DNA of 64,000 nt from DATJMJ01 sp035503915 (GTDB taxonomy: Bacteria > Actinomycetota > Acidimicrobiia > Acidimicrobiales > Palsa-688). Each line of letters opens with the position of its first letter. Within the stretch, counting starts at the first letter, position 1. Below are positions 9,517 through 18,080 of the stretch, piece after piece. The translations under genes were made by a program, and so were the position numbers. The notes beneath the pieces are model-generated. The model was given only the letters and a program-made list of their open reading frames with translations. It was not told the DNA's origin and searched no databases. The DNA lies in assembly GCA_035503915.1 (NCBI GenBank), contig DATJSU010000022.1, positions 310,001-374,000 of the forward strand. The letters are read 5' to 3'.

Positions 9517-9523
9517 GCGCTCC

Positions 9524-9838
9524 ATGCCTCTGCCGCCCGCTCTTTCCCAAGACCAAAGGCAGGCCGCGCTCGAGAAGGCGGCCGCCGTCCGTAAGCAACG
9601 CGCCGAGCTCAAGGACCGTCTCAAGATGGGTTCCGTGTCCTTGAAGGAGCTCCTCGACCAGGGTCAGCACGACGAGGTCGTCGGCAAGATGAAGGTGATC
9701 AACGTGCTCGAGAGCCTTCCCGGGCTCGGCAAGGTCAAGGCGCGCCGGGCCATGGACGAGGTCGGTATCAGTGAGACACGGCGCGTCCAGGGGCTCGGGG
9801 AGCAGCAGCGCCGCAAGCTGCTCGAAAAGCTCGGCTGA
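9524..9838 (+). CDS. mihF: Integration host factor, actinobacterial (mIHF) type
   Basis: A 104-aa DNA-binding nucleoid protein of the actinobacterial mIHF family, unrelated to HU-type IHF. The visible segments are typical: an N-terminal helix rich in Ala/Lys/Arg, RAELKDRLKMGSVSLKELL, then the helix-two-turn-helix LPGLGKVKARRAMDEVGIS and RVQGLGEQQRRKL. It sits directly upstream of gmk and rpoZ, the same neighbourhood as in mycobacteria. The ATG at 9524 is preferred over the upstream GTG at 9497 because it lies 7 nt behind a -10 hexamer. Confidence 0.93.
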   Translation: MPLPPALSQDQRQAALEKAAAVRKQRAELKDRLKMGSVSLKELLDQGQHDEVVGKMKVINVLESLPGLGKVKARRAMDEVGISETRRVQGLGEQQRRKLLEKLG

Positions 9839-10475
9839 CGTTCCGGGCCAGGGCTTCCTGACCCAAGGGGCGGCGCTCGTTGGAGGTGCCGCACAAAGCC
9901 GGCAGCGGCTTGTCCTTGTCGTCTTCGGGCCTGGGGGAGTGGGCAAAGGGACCCTGGTCAGACAGCTCCTAGGGCGGCGTGAACGCCTTTGGCTCTCGCG
10001 CTCGTGGACGACCCGGCAACGAAGGCCGGCTGAGCCCGCGACGGCCTATGTGTTCGCGACGCGCGACGCCTTTGTCGAGCGCGTCAGCTCGGGTGGTTTC
10101 GTCGAGTGGACCGAGTTTGCCGGCAACGGCGAGCTTTATGGGACCCCGACCCTGGAAGCGCCAACCGACCACGACATCGTGCTCGAGATCGAGGTCGATG
10201 GCGCTCGCCAGGTCAAGGCTAGCTACCCCGAGGCCGTGCTGGTCCTGGTGGTTGCGCCCTCGCGCGAGGTGCAGGCACAACGGCTACGGGCGCGCGGTGA
10301 CGACGAGGCAAGCATCGACAGGCGCCTCGCGGTAGGGGCGGAGGAAGAAAAGGTGGGCCGGGAGATGGCCGACCATGTCCTTGTCAACGACGACCTCGGA
10401 CGGGCGGCGAGCGAGCTCGCCGGTATAGTTGACCGGTACCGCCAAGCGCGCGGGGTTGTGGCGCGGCCGACCTAG
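9771..10475 (+). CDS. gmk: Guanylate kinase (start uncertain)
   Basis: Phosphorylates GMP to GDP. The P-loop reads GPGGVGKGT near residue 54 (family usual GPSGxGKGT), followed by a GMP-binding region (SRSWTTRQRRPAEP, FVEWTEFAGNGELYGTP) and the lid and C-terminal helices. The mycobacterial form also has LSRSWTTR rather than SVSHTTR. No ATG, GTG or TTG occurs in frame between the GTG at 9771 and the P-loop. Translation therefore either starts at 9771, overlapping mihF by 68 bp and giving an unusual ~45-residue N-terminus, or uses a rare codon such as CTG at 9858. Confidence 0.85.
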   Translation: MRHGASRGSGSSSAASCSKSSADVPGQGFLTQGAALVGGAAQSRQRLVLVVFGPGGVGKGTLVRQLLGRRERLWLSRSWTTRQRRPAEPATAYVFATRDAFVERVSSGGFVEWTEFAGNGELYGTPTLEAPTDHDIVLEIEVDGARQVKASYPEAVLVLVVAPSREVQAQRLRARGDDEASIDRRLAVGAEEEKVGREMADHVLVNDDLGRAASELAGIVDRYRQARGVVARPT

Positions 10476-10517
10476 CCGCGGCCCGGGCCCGCAAGGGGAC
10501 AGGAGAGCGTTTTTCAG

Positions 10518-10808
10518 ATGGCAGAGCGCCGGCCGACCATGATGGACCCGCCGATCGAGGTCCTCCTCGAAAAGGTTGACTCCAAGTACACCCTCGTGAG
10601 CCTCGCTGCCAAGCGCGGCCGCGAGGTCAACTCTTACTTCAACCAGTTAGGCGAAGGTCTCGGCTCGATCGTCCCACCGCAGGTGACCTCCATCTCGCGC
10701 AAACCTCTCTCTATCTCCCTTGACGAGATCGCTGCCGGCAAGATCACCTACCACCGGGTCGCGCCCGAGGAAGAGCCGCAAGACGAGGTTGCCGACGAGC
10801 GTCCCTGA
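10518..10808 (+). CDS. rpoZ: RNA polymerase omega subunit
   Basis: Small assembly and stability subunit of RNA polymerase. The 96-aa product has the omega signature KVDSKYTLVSLAAKRGREVN and the later EIAAGKITY segment, with an acidic tail. An ACAGGAGAG ribosome-binding site precedes the ATG. Position between gmk and coaBC is the conserved actinobacterial order. Confidence 0.94.
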   Translation: MAERRPTMMDPPIEVLLEKVDSKYTLVSLAAKRGREVNSYFNQLGEGLGSIVPPQVTSISRKPLSISLDEIAAGKITYHRVAPEEEPQDEVADERP

Positions 10809-10844
10809 ACGGCGACCTGAGCGAACCGAGCCGGGCGCCCGTTC

Positions 10845-12137
10845 GTGAGCGTCCCGGGGCCGCTCGCCGGCAAGCGCATCGTCCTGGGCGTGTGTGGCGG
10901 GATAGCCGCGTATAAGGCGGTGGAAGTATGCCGGCGCCTGGTGGGCGCCGGTGGCTTGGTGACCCCCGTCCTCACCCGTGGCGCGACTCACTTTGTCGGC
11001 CCACTCACGTTCAGTGCTTTAGCGTCCGAGCCTGCCCGCACGGACCTGTTCCGCTCGCACGGCCCTGGGGCACCCCGGCCCGAAGACGAGCAAGGAGCCA
11101 CGGTGCCCCACGTCGAGCTCGGCCAGAAGGCGGACCTCGTCCTCGTCGCCCCCGCCACCGCCCGCCTGATCGGCAGCTACGCCGCTGGGATCTCCTCGGA
11201 CCTGCTTACCTCCACCCTCTTGGCGACCCGGGCGCCGGTGCTGGTCTGCCCTGCTATGCACGCTGAGATGTGGCAGCACCCCGCGGTCCAGCACAACGTC
11301 GAGGTGCTCCGCGAGCGGGGGGTAGCAGTCCTCGAGCCCGAAGAAGGCCGCCTCGCAGGTGGCGACACCGGCAAGGGGCGCCTGCCGGAGCCCGGGCGCA
11401 TCGTGGAAGCAGCGGCCGCTATCGTCCTAGGCGCCGGTGACGTCCATGGCCCCCTTTCGGGTGTACAGGCTGTCGTCAGTTCGGGTGGCACTCGGGAACC
11501 CCTCGACCCTGTCCGTTACATTGGGAACCGCAGTTCTGGCAAACAGGGTTACGCGATCGCGGCTGAGCTGCTCCGGCGAGGCGCCTCAGTGACCCTCGTC
11601 ACGGCGAGCGAGCTGGCGCCACCCGATGGCGCAGAGGTTGTCGCGGTCCAGACGGCGGCCCAAATGGCTGATGCTGTCCTGGGCAGGGCCGCCAGTGCTC
11701 GGGTGGTAGTCATGGCTGCCGCGGTCGCTGACTACCGTCCGGCCGCGCCCGCCGAGCACAAGATCAAAAAGGCTTCCCAGCCACTGGTGGTCGAGCTGGT
11801 CCCGACCCAGGATGTCTTAGCGGAGCTGGGCGCCCGCCGCTTACCAGGCCAAGTCCTGGTTGGTTTCGCGGCGGAAACGGCCTCGGGCGCGCAACTGGTA
11901 GCTCGTGGCCGTTCCAAGCTCGCCTCCAAAGGCGCGGACATCGTGGTGGCCAACGACGTCGGCAGGCCCGAGGCCGGCTTCGGTCAGGACCTGAGCAGCG
12001 CTGTTATCGTGTCTCGGGAGTCGGAGACCGACCTCGGCCTTGTCCGCAAAGAGGTCGTGGCTTCTGCCCTCGTCGACGCGATAGCTGAGCTGCTCAACAA
12101 GTCCGCCCCGCCGGCGGCGAAAGGGGCCCAAAGATGA
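10845..12137 (+). CDS. coaBC: Bifunctional phosphopantothenoylcysteine decarboxylase / phosphopantothenate-cysteine ligase
   Basis: Two steps of coenzyme A synthesis in one 430-aa chain. The N-terminal CoaC flavoprotein domain shows LGVCGGIAAYKAVEVCRRL and the substrate-recognition segment PAMHAEMW (usual PAMNxxMW). The CoaB domain shows SSGGTREPLDPVRYIGNRSSG and the lysine-containing AEHKIKKA. The GTG start lies 36 bp after rpoZ without an evident Shine-Dalgarno; the stop overlaps metK as ATGA. Confidence 0.95.
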   Translation: MSVPGPLAGKRIVLGVCGGIAAYKAVEVCRRLVGAGGLVTPVLTRGATHFVGPLTFSALASEPARTDLFRSHGPGAPRPEDEQGATVPHVELGQKADLVLVAPATARLIGSYAAGISSDLLTSTLLATRAPVLVCPAMHAEMWQHPAVQHNVEVLRERGVAVLEPEEGRLAGGDTGKGRLPEPGRIVEAAAAIVLGAGDVHGPLSGVQAVVSSGGTREPLDPVRYIGNRSSGKQGYAIAAELLRRGASVTLVTASELAPPDGAEVVAVQTAAQMADAVLGRAASARVVVMAAAVADYRPAAPAEHKIKKASQPLVVELVPTQDVLAELGARRLPGQVLVGFAAETASGAQLVARGRSKLASKGADIVVANDVGRPEAGFGQDLSSAVIVSRESETDLGLVRKEVVASALVDAIAELLNKSAPPAAKGAQR

Positions 12138-13327
12138 GCCGTTCCCTCTTTACTTCGGAATCTGTGACCGAGGGCCACCCGGACAAGATGGCGGACCAGA
12201 TCTCCGATGCCATCCTCGACGCGATCTTGGACCAGGACCCAGGGGCCCGAGTGGCCTGTGAGACGCTGCTCACGACCGGCCTGGTCGTTGTAGCAGGCGA
12301 AATCACAACCTCTGCCTACGTGGAAATCCCTCAGATAGTCCGCGAGGTTGTCTCTTCGATCGGTTACACAAGCTCCGAAATGGGCTTCGACGGCCTGACA
12401 TGCGGGGTCGCAGTCTCTATCGGCCAGCAGTCAGCGGACATCGCCATGGGCGTCGACAACGCCTACGAGGTGCGCCAGGGCGCGAGCGGCGAAGATGTCC
12501 TTTTCAGCCAGGGAGCAGGCGACCAGGGGATGATGTTCGGCTACGCGTGCGACGAGACCGAGGACTTGATGCCTGTGCCGATCTGGCTGGCCCACCGCCT
12601 GGCGCACCGCCTGGCTCAAGTCCGAAAAGCTGCCGTCCTGCCCTACCTGCGCCCCGACGGGAAGACCCAAGTCACCTTCGAGTACGAAGACGGCCGCCCT
12701 GTCCGGCTGAGGACAGTCGTCGTCTCGGCACAGCACCGCCCGGGGGTCGACCTGGGCACCCTGCTCAAACCAGACCTCCGGGACCACGTCGTGGAGCCGC
12801 TGGTGCCGGCTCAGTACGCCTCGGACAGCTACGAGCTGTTGTGCAACCCGACAGGCCGCTTCGAGAGGGGAGGGCCGAGCGCCGACGCCGGCCTCACCGG
12901 TCGCAAGATCATCGTCGACACCTATGGAGGCGCTGCGCGCCACGGAGGCGGGGCGTTCTCGGGCAAGGACCCCTCCAAAGTCGACCGCTCAGGCGCTTAC
13001 GCGGCCCGCTGGGTCGCCAAGCACGTTGTCGCTTCGGGCGCTGCCAGCCGGTGCGAGGTCCAGGTCGCGTACGCGATCGGTGTCGCACGACCGGTCTCGC
13101 TCATGATCGAGCTCTTCGGTACCGAAAAAGTCGACCCTGCCAAGCTCAAGAAGGCGGTCGAAGAGGTGTTCGACCTCCGGCCGGCGGCGATCATCAGAGA
13201 CCTGGACCTGCGCCGGCCGATCTACCAGCGCACCGCCACCTACGGCCATTTCGGGCGGCCCGACAAGGACCTGACTTGGGAAGTGACCAGCCGGCTGCCC
13301 GAGTTCAAGCAGGCGGTTGGCCTCTAG
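12134..13327 (+). CDS. metK: S-adenosylmethionine synthetase
   Basis: Makes S-adenosylmethionine from methionine and ATP. Motifs are canonical: ESVTEGHPDKMADQISDAI at the N-terminus (ATP and Mg binding), GAGDQGMMFGYACDET in the middle, and GGGAFSGKDPSKVDRS in the C-terminal domain (P-loop-like). The 397-aa length is normal. It overlaps coaBC by 4 bp and is followed closely by priA. Confidence 0.97.
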   Translation: MSRSLFTSESVTEGHPDKMADQISDAILDAILDQDPGARVACETLLTTGLVVVAGEITTSAYVEIPQIVREVVSSIGYTSSEMGFDGLTCGVAVSIGQQSADIAMGVDNAYEVRQGASGEDVLFSQGAGDQGMMFGYACDETEDLMPVPIWLAHRLAHRLAQVRKAAVLPYLRPDGKTQVTFEYEDGRPVRLRTVVVSAQHRPGVDLGTLLKPDLRDHVVEPLVPAQYASDSYELLCNPTGRFERGGPSADAGLTGRKIIVDTYGGAARHGGGAFSGKDPSKVDRSGAYAARWVAKHVVASGAASRCEVQVAYAIGVARPVSLMIELFGTEKVDPAKLKKAVEEVFDLRPAAIIRDLDLRRPIYQRTATYGHFGRPDKDLTWEVTSRLPEFKQAVGL

Positions 13328-13361
13328 CAACTTGAGCACACCGCCAAGCGGGGAGGCGGGC

Positions 13362-15134
13362 GTGCTCGTCGCTCGTGCCCTTCCCGACGTAGCGGGCTTC
13401 GACAAGGAATTTGACTACTCCGTGCCAGCCAGCTTGGCTCGCGACCTTCGGGCCGGGTCGGTTGTAAGCGTGCCGCTCCACGGCCGTAAGGTGCGAGCCT
13501 GGGTGACAGCTTTCCCCGCCGAACCGGCGACGGGGGCGGCGCTGCTGGCGATCGAGAGAGCCGTCGGGTGGGGCCCAGAGCCCGAGCTGGTAGGGCTCGC
13601 GCCTTGGGCGGCTTGGCGGTGGGCGGGCAAGCGGCGGTCCTTCCTCGTGACTGCTTCGCCGCTGAAGGTCATCCGCGAGCTCCCGGAGCGACCGGGCACG
13701 CCGCCCATCGTGCGCGCACCCAGCGCACCCACGTCCTCCACGGGACCGGACCTCCTGCGGCGCGCATGGCGCCCTGGCACGCACATCCTCCGCCTCCCAC
13801 CAGCCTCGAGCGCTACTGAGCTGGTCCAAGCGGCAGCCGAACGGGGCGCGGTGCTTGTCTTGGCTGCGACCAAACAACGCGCCGAGGCAGGGGCCGCTGC
13901 GCTCCGTCGTCGCGGGGCGAGAGTAGCTCTCTTGCCAGATGAGTGGCCGCAAGCTCGCTCGGGCGCAGAGGTCGTCATCGGCACGAGGCGAGCGGCCTGG
14001 GGCCCATGCCCCGACCTCGCGTCGGTTGTTGTCCTCGACGCGCATGATGAGGGCTACGTGCAGGAGCAATCTCCCAGTTGGGACGCGGCCGTGGTGGTCG
14101 CCGAGCGGGCCCGGCGGGCAGGGGCGCCGTGCTTTTGGGTGAGCGCCTGCCCCACGCTCGAGATGCAGGCCGCCGCTGAGGTCGTTCGCCTTGGCCCCTC
14201 TGCCGAACGTGAGGGGTGGGCACCCCTGCTCGTAGCAGACCGGCGCGGAGAGGATCCTCGCCTCGGCCTCTATTCGCAGCTCCTTGTCCAAGTAGCGCGC
14301 GAAGAGGAGCGGCGCTTGGTCTGTGTCCTCAACCGCAAGGGGAGGGCTGTGCTGCTCGACTGCGCCGCGTGTGGGGAGCTGGCGACCTGTGAGAGCTGCG
14401 GCGCGGCGGTCGCCATGGCCGAGCGTGAGCTTGTTTGCCGCCGTTGCGGGAGCCGCCGGCCCGTTGTGTGCAGCTCGTGCGCGTCGGACGCGCTTCGCCT
14501 CGTGCGCCCCGGCGTGAGCCACGCGCGAGACGAGCTCGAAGCCCTGCTCGGGCGCCCGACCGCGGAGGTGGTCGGGGGCGCGGGGCCCGTGCCTGATGCA
14601 GCGGTGGTGGTCGGGACTGAGTCGGTCCTCTACAGGGAGGCGGAGCTGAGGCAGGGCGGCCCCGTGGGGACAGTCGCCTTCCTCGACTTTGACCAAGAGA
14701 TGTTCGCACCGCGCTACAGGGCGGGCGAAGAGGCGCTTGCGCTCCTGGCGAGAGCGTCGCGCATCGTTGGAGGCCGGCCAAAGCAAGGCCGCGTCCTTGT
14801 CCAAACTCGTGCTCCCGGCCACGCCGTCATCGCGGCCGCCCAAAGGGCGGACCCAGAGGTCCTTTCGGTGTCCGAAGCACCGCTGCGAAAAGCGCTCAGG
14901 CTGCCGCCATGTTCGGCTCTTGCGCTGCTTACGGGGCCAGGGGCCCCCGCCATGGCTTCGTCGCTCGAGACTTTTGCGGCTGCCCACGCAACCGGCACCC
15001 TCGAGGTGACGCAGTCGGACCGGGAGCGCTGGGTCGTAAAGGCGCAAGACCAGGCTTCCTTGTCGGACGCGCTCGCGGCAGCCCCTCGCCCGCAAGAGCG
15101 CGTGCGCATCGAAGTGGGCCCCGTCCGCTTTTGA
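13362..15134 (+). CDS. priA: PriA-like primosomal protein lacking helicase motifs
   Basis: Resembles the replication-restart protein PriA but appears ATPase-dead. The N-terminal DNA-binding domain is recognisable (LPDVAGFDKEFDYSVP), and the paired zinc-binding cysteines are intact (CAACGELATCESCG and CRRCG..CSSC, roughly residues 330-385). A Walker A lysine loop is absent and the DEEH box is replaced by DAHD. The same loss is known in mycobacterial and other actinobacterial PriA. The GTG at 13362 is chosen because a GGGGAGG ribosome-binding site lies 5-6 nt upstream; a TTG at 13317 inside metK is less likely. Confidence 0.88.
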   Translation: MLVARALPDVAGFDKEFDYSVPASLARDLRAGSVVSVPLHGRKVRAWVTAFPAEPATGAALLAIERAVGWGPEPELVGLAPWAAWRWAGKRRSFLVTASPLKVIRELPERPGTPPIVRAPSAPTSSTGPDLLRRAWRPGTHILRLPPASSATELVQAAAERGAVLVLAATKQRAEAGAAALRRRGARVALLPDEWPQARSGAEVVIGTRRAAWGPCPDLASVVVLDAHDEGYVQEQSPSWDAAVVVAERARRAGAPCFWVSACPTLEMQAAAEVVRLGPSAEREGWAPLLVADRRGEDPRLGLYSQLLVQVAREEERRLVCVLNRKGRAVLLDCAACGELATCESCGAAVAMAERELVCRRCGSRRPVVCSSCASDALRLVRPGVSHARDELEALLGRPTAEVVGGAGPVPDAAVVVGTESVLYREAELRQGGPVGTVAFLDFDQEMFAPRYRAGEEALALLARASRIVGGRPKQGRVLVQTRAPGHAVIAAAQRADPEVLSVSEAPLRKALRLPPCSALALLTGPGAPAMASSLETFAAAHATGTLEVTQSDRERWVVKAQDQASLSDALAAAPRPQERVRIEVGPVRF

Positions 15135-15156
15135 TCAGCGAGCCGGCGATGACCGC

Positions 15157-15208
15157 GAGGTGCCGCGTGAGAGGGCGAGGTGCCGCGCGAGAGGTGCCGC
15201 GCGAGAGG
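15157..15208. repeat. Short direct repeats after priA
   Basis: Three near-identical copies of GAGGTGCCGCGYGAGAG begin at 15157, 15177 and 15192 in the 174-bp gap between convergent priA and the ParB-like gene. Function is unknown; slippage is a simple explanation. Confidence 0.6.
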
Positions 15209-15308
15209 TGATGAGGCCGTTAGAGCGCGCCGGTGCACCATCGTCCCGGCCGAGGGGACGCTCCATCCGGCCGGCCGGGCCGTGCAAAGAGCTCGTGCCC
15301 CTCGCCAG

Positions 15309-15695
15309 CTAACGGTGCGGCCCGTCGACTATCCGGCAGGGGATGTCAGCGTCCTCGTCCAAGTGGTAGCTCGCACAGACCCGGTGGTAGCCGTCGGCCA
15401 CCGTTAGCGCTACCGGGACGGCGAGATTGCCCCGCACGAGCAACACCGGTGAAAGGTGTTCACCGTCCTGGACTTTCTTCAGGTCCTTGGCGACGTGGAC
15501 GTTGGTGTCGGGAAGGAGCGGCAGCTGGCTTGCCCGGAGGAGGTCCTTGGCCTTGTGGAGGACCAAGGGGGCTTGCTTGAGAGCCTTGACGAGCGCATCA
15601 GCCGTCTGCTCGTCGGTCAGGAGGCTGAGGTAGGCGTGGGCGGCCGGGTAGTCGTGCTCGTCGGGCTGTGCTTTCCAATGTTCTTTGGCCGGCAT
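15309..15695 (-). CDS. Conserved hypothetical with a ParB-like motif
   Basis: A 128-aa protein I cannot assign. The last third reads VALTVADGYHRVCASYHL, close to the DGHHR motif that marks ParB/sulfiredoxin-fold proteins, preceded by the strand SPVLLVRG. The N-terminal part is helical (YLSLLTDEQTADALVKAL). The ATG at 15695 is preferred over an upstream start at 15722 because a TATCCT -10 lies 8 nt before it. It is the third gene of a minus-strand group with an M20 peptidase and a cysteine-cluster protein, but probably has its own promoter. A nucleotide-binding or nuclease-like role is only suggested by the motif. Confidence 0.65.
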   Translation of the reverse strand: MPAKEHWKAQPDEHDYPAAHAYLSLLTDEQTADALVKALKQAPLVLHKAKDLLRASQLPLLPDTNVHVAKDLKKVQDGEHLSPVLLVRGNLAVPVALTVADGYHRVCASYHLDEDADIPCRIVDGPHR

Positions 15696-15703
15696 CGCGC
15701 TAG

Positions 15704-15709
15704 AGGATA
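15704..15709 (-). promoter_or_regulatory. -10 element for the ParB-like gene
   Basis: On the minus strand TATCCT lies 8 nt upstream of the ATG at 15695, predicting a leaderless or nearly leaderless transcript. Confidence 0.45.
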
Positions 15710-15754
15710 GTGCCGTCCCCATGCCCCTTTGCTCGCTGACGGCCCTGCGATGGG

Positions 15755-16534
15755 CTAGCTGCCATTGCGCAGCGCGGGGTGCGGGAGCAGCATTCCCGAA
15801 GCTTCCCGAGCTTGCAGGTAAGCGCTCAGCCGGTGAAAGACCCCCTCACCAACCATCGCCGTGAGCTCGGCGCTCATTGCGCGCCAAACGGGGACTTTGC
15901 CCCGGAATGCTTCCGGCGCCTCCGTGCACCACCACGCGAACTCTTCTCCTCCCGGCCCCCAGTGCACCCGGTCCCATTCGCCCACTACCGAGGTGACCGA
16001 GCCGTCTGGGTTGGTTGTGTCCTCCCGCCGAAGCGGGAGCTGCCAGCAGACGTCGGGCTTCCAGTCCATCGGCGCGCCCCCGGCCGCGAGAGCGGCACTG
16101 TGGAGAGCACACCCCGCTCCGCCAGGGAAGCCCGGCCTGTTCAAAAAAATGCACGCCCCGTCGACGATGCGTGTCATCCAGCCCCCCCCGGGGCGTTTGC
16201 GTGCTATGCCGCCGCGGACCGCTTTGCCTGCTAACTGCCACTGCTCGGGTGTGAGGCTCTTGGCCGCCGCGCTAACGCGCTCCAAGTCCTCTTCGTCGGT
16301 GAAATGCGCCCCGTACGAGCAGCACCCCTGCTCGAGCTCGGGGGTGGGGCCCGTGAGGACCCCTTGGCACCCCTTGCCGTATATGCACTGCCAATGGGAG
16401 GAGAGGAAGGTGACGTCGAAGCGCCATGTCCGCTGCTCTTGGGTGTCCTCGAAGCTCACCCATTCGTGGGCGTCGTGCGGTACCAGGCGCAAGCGCTTCT
16501 TGTCAGCGGCTTTTGGTTTTTGCTTGGCGCTCAT
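15755..16534 (-). CDS. Cysteine-cluster protein, YkgJ/DUF3109-like
   Basis: A 259-aa soluble protein with seven spaced cysteines: C50 and C56 (CIYGKGC), the pair C71-C72, C128 (DGACIF), C142 (GCALH) and C163 (KPDVCWQLP). This C..C..CC..C..C..KP..C arrangement is that of YkgJ/DUF3109-type proteins thought to bind a metal such as zinc or iron; the metal and the role are unknown. The ATG at 16534 overlaps the stop of the upstream M20 peptidase as ATGA, so the two are co-translated. Assignment rests on the cysteine pattern only. Confidence 0.65.
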   Translation of the reverse strand: MSAKQKPKAADKKRLRLVPHDAHEWVSFEDTQEQRTWRFDVTFLSSHWQCIYGKGCQGVLTGPTPELEQGCCSYGAHFTDEEDLERVSAAAKSLTPEQWQLAGKAVRGGIARKRPGGGWMTRIVDGACIFLNRPGFPGGAGCALHSAALAAGGAPMDWKPDVCWQLPLRREDTTNPDGSVTSVVGEWDRVHWGPGGEEFAWWCTEAPEAFRGKVPVWRAMSAELTAMVGEGVFHRLSAYLQAREASGMLLPHPALRNGS

Positions 16535-17931
16535 GGCTTATTAGGTAGGTCTGCGAGCCCGACGAGCAGCTCGCCGGAGGCAATTATGCCTCGCCAAAGC
16601 TGGTGCAAGTCGAGGCGTTCGTTGGGGGCATGGAAATTGTCCTCAGGGAGCGCGACCCCGAGGAAAATGACAGGTGCCGCGAGCACTCGTCCCAAACTTT
16701 CTTCCGGCCCGCTCCCGCCACCGCGGGTAAACAGCGGCCTCCTGCCCCAAGTGCGTTCGATGGCACCAGACAAAATGCGCACCGCCGGGTGATCAGCGCT
16801 CGTGCTGAGGGGGGCAACGGAACCGTGGGGCGTGAGCGTTACTTGCACGCCCTTGGGTGCTCGCTCTGCAACCCACTGCCGAAAGGCGGTGGCGACTTCT
16901 TCGGGGCGTTGGTCGGCAACCAAGCGGAGCGCCACCTTGAAATTCGCGACCGCCGGCACGATCGTTTTCATGCCGGCATCGCCGTAGCCGGAATGGATGC
17001 CGACAACTTCGGCTGTCGGGCGTGCGCCAGTGCGCTCGTAGGGGCTTCGGCCTTCCTCGCCCTCGAGGAACGCCACGCCCGCTTGCCGGCAGAAGTTTGC
17101 TTCGTCGAATGGCACCTCGACCAAAGAACGCGCTTCTTGAGCGCTCAGCTCGCGCACCCGGTCGTAAAAGCCCGGCAACGTGACACGGCCGTGCCCATCG
17201 TGGAGGCTCGCCACCATGCGAGCAGCGGTTAGCGCGGCGTTCGGGACCGTTCCGCCCCAGATCCCGCTATGGAGGTCAGAAGACCCCGTCCTGAGGACCA
17301 CGTCAAAAGTGACGAGCCCGCGCATCGACAGCACGGTCGAAGGGATGTCGGGTGCGACCATCTCGGTATCGGAGACCACCACGACGTCGGCCTTCAGTCG
17401 CTCCCCCTCGCTCCGTAAGAGCTGCTCGAAGTGCGGGCTGCCAACCTCCTCTTCGCCTTCCACGAGGAACTTCACGTTGACCGGCAAGTGCTCACGTTCG
17501 GTGAAAAGGCCATGGATAGCTTCTATCTGCATGAGGACCTGGCCCTTGTCGTCGCTCACGCCGCGGGCCTTGATTTCTGTTGCCGAAACGTCCGGTTCGA
17601 AGGGCGGCGAACGCCATTGGCCGAGCGGGTCCACCGGCTGCACGTCGTGGTGGCCGTATATAAGGATTGTGGGGGCATCCTTGCCCGCTCCCAGCCACTC
17701 GCCGTAGACCGCTGGTGCGCCCGCATTGCCTTCGCTGCCGGTAGGGAGGACCTCGACTTTCTTGAGGCCGGCGTCGCTCATCAAGGCTGCGCAGAAGTCC
17801 GCCGATGTTGCTACGTCCCCAGTGTGCTCCGCCTGGGCCGAGATCGAGGGGATCTGCAACCACCGAACCAGCGTGCGCACGACGCGTTCCTTAGAACGCT
17901 CGACGTAATCAGAAAGGAGAAGCTCGCCCAC
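16531..17931 (-). CDS. M20 family metallopeptidase (dipeptidase-like)
   Basis: A cytosolic-type di-zinc exopeptidase of 466 aa. Visible motifs are YGHHDVQPVDP with the first metal-binding His and catalytic Asp, GVSDDKGQ with the bridging Asp, and GEEEVGSP with the catalytic Glu pair. The lid/dimerisation domain lies between roughly residues 200 and 350, and the last metal ligand is in the C-terminal part. It resembles CNDP/PepV-like dipeptidases; the substrate cannot be read from sequence. It has a GTG start and leads a minus-strand pair with the cysteine-cluster protein. Confidence 0.88.
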   Translation of the reverse strand: MGELLLSDYVERSKERVVRTLVRWLQIPSISAQAEHTGDVATSADFCAALMSDAGLKKVEVLPTGSEGNAGAPAVYGEWLGAGKDAPTILIYGHHDVQPVDPLGQWRSPPFEPDVSATEIKARGVSDDKGQVLMQIEAIHGLFTEREHLPVNVKFLVEGEEEVGSPHFEQLLRSEGERLKADVVVVSDTEMVAPDIPSTVLSMRGLVTFDVVLRTGSSDLHSGIWGGTVPNAALTAARMVASLHDGHGRVTLPGFYDRVRELSAQEARSLVEVPFDEANFCRQAGVAFLEGEEGRSPYERTGARPTAEVVGIHSGYGDAGMKTIVPAVANFKVALRLVADQRPEEVATAFRQWVAERAPKGVQVTLTPHGSVAPLSTSADHPAVRILSGAIERTWGRRPLFTRGGGSGPEESLGRVLAAPVIFLGVALPEDNFHAPNERLDLHQLWRGIIASGELLVGLADLPNKP

Positions 17932-17937
17932 TCCATG

Positions 17938-17943
17938 ACCCTA
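17938..17943 (-). promoter_or_regulatory. -10 element for the M20 peptidase gene
   Basis: TAGGGT on the minus strand ends 6 nt before the GTG at 17931, again a leaderless arrangement. It faces the divergent promoter region of the sedolisin gene. Confidence 0.45.
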
Positions 17944-18065
17944 CAGCGTCTCCCCGGCCCGGGGGATCCACGCAGCAGCTAGGGCCCTCACCTATACTCC
18001 GCTGGTTGGTGAGGTTCGCCGAGGTGGCCCTGGTTGAGCGGGGCCGGGCCGTCCTTCGGCGCCTA

Positions 18066-18071
18066 TAGGTT
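18066..18071 (+). promoter_or_regulatory. Candidate -10 element for the sedolisin gene
   Basis: TAGGTT lies 9 nt before the GTG at 18081. A second -10-like TATACT is at 17993-17998; which one is used is open. Confidence 0.35.
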
Positions 18072-18080
18072 GGCTGAAGA

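Noticed and set aside
13305..15095. A 596-codon open frame on the minus strand opposite priA
   Set aside because: It is Arg/Pro/Gly-rich without any domain and mirrors the codon structure of priA; a GC-rich shadow.
15157..15208. Short repeats as a possible CRISPR array
   Set aside because: Units are adjacent with almost no spacers and only three copies; no cas gene is near.
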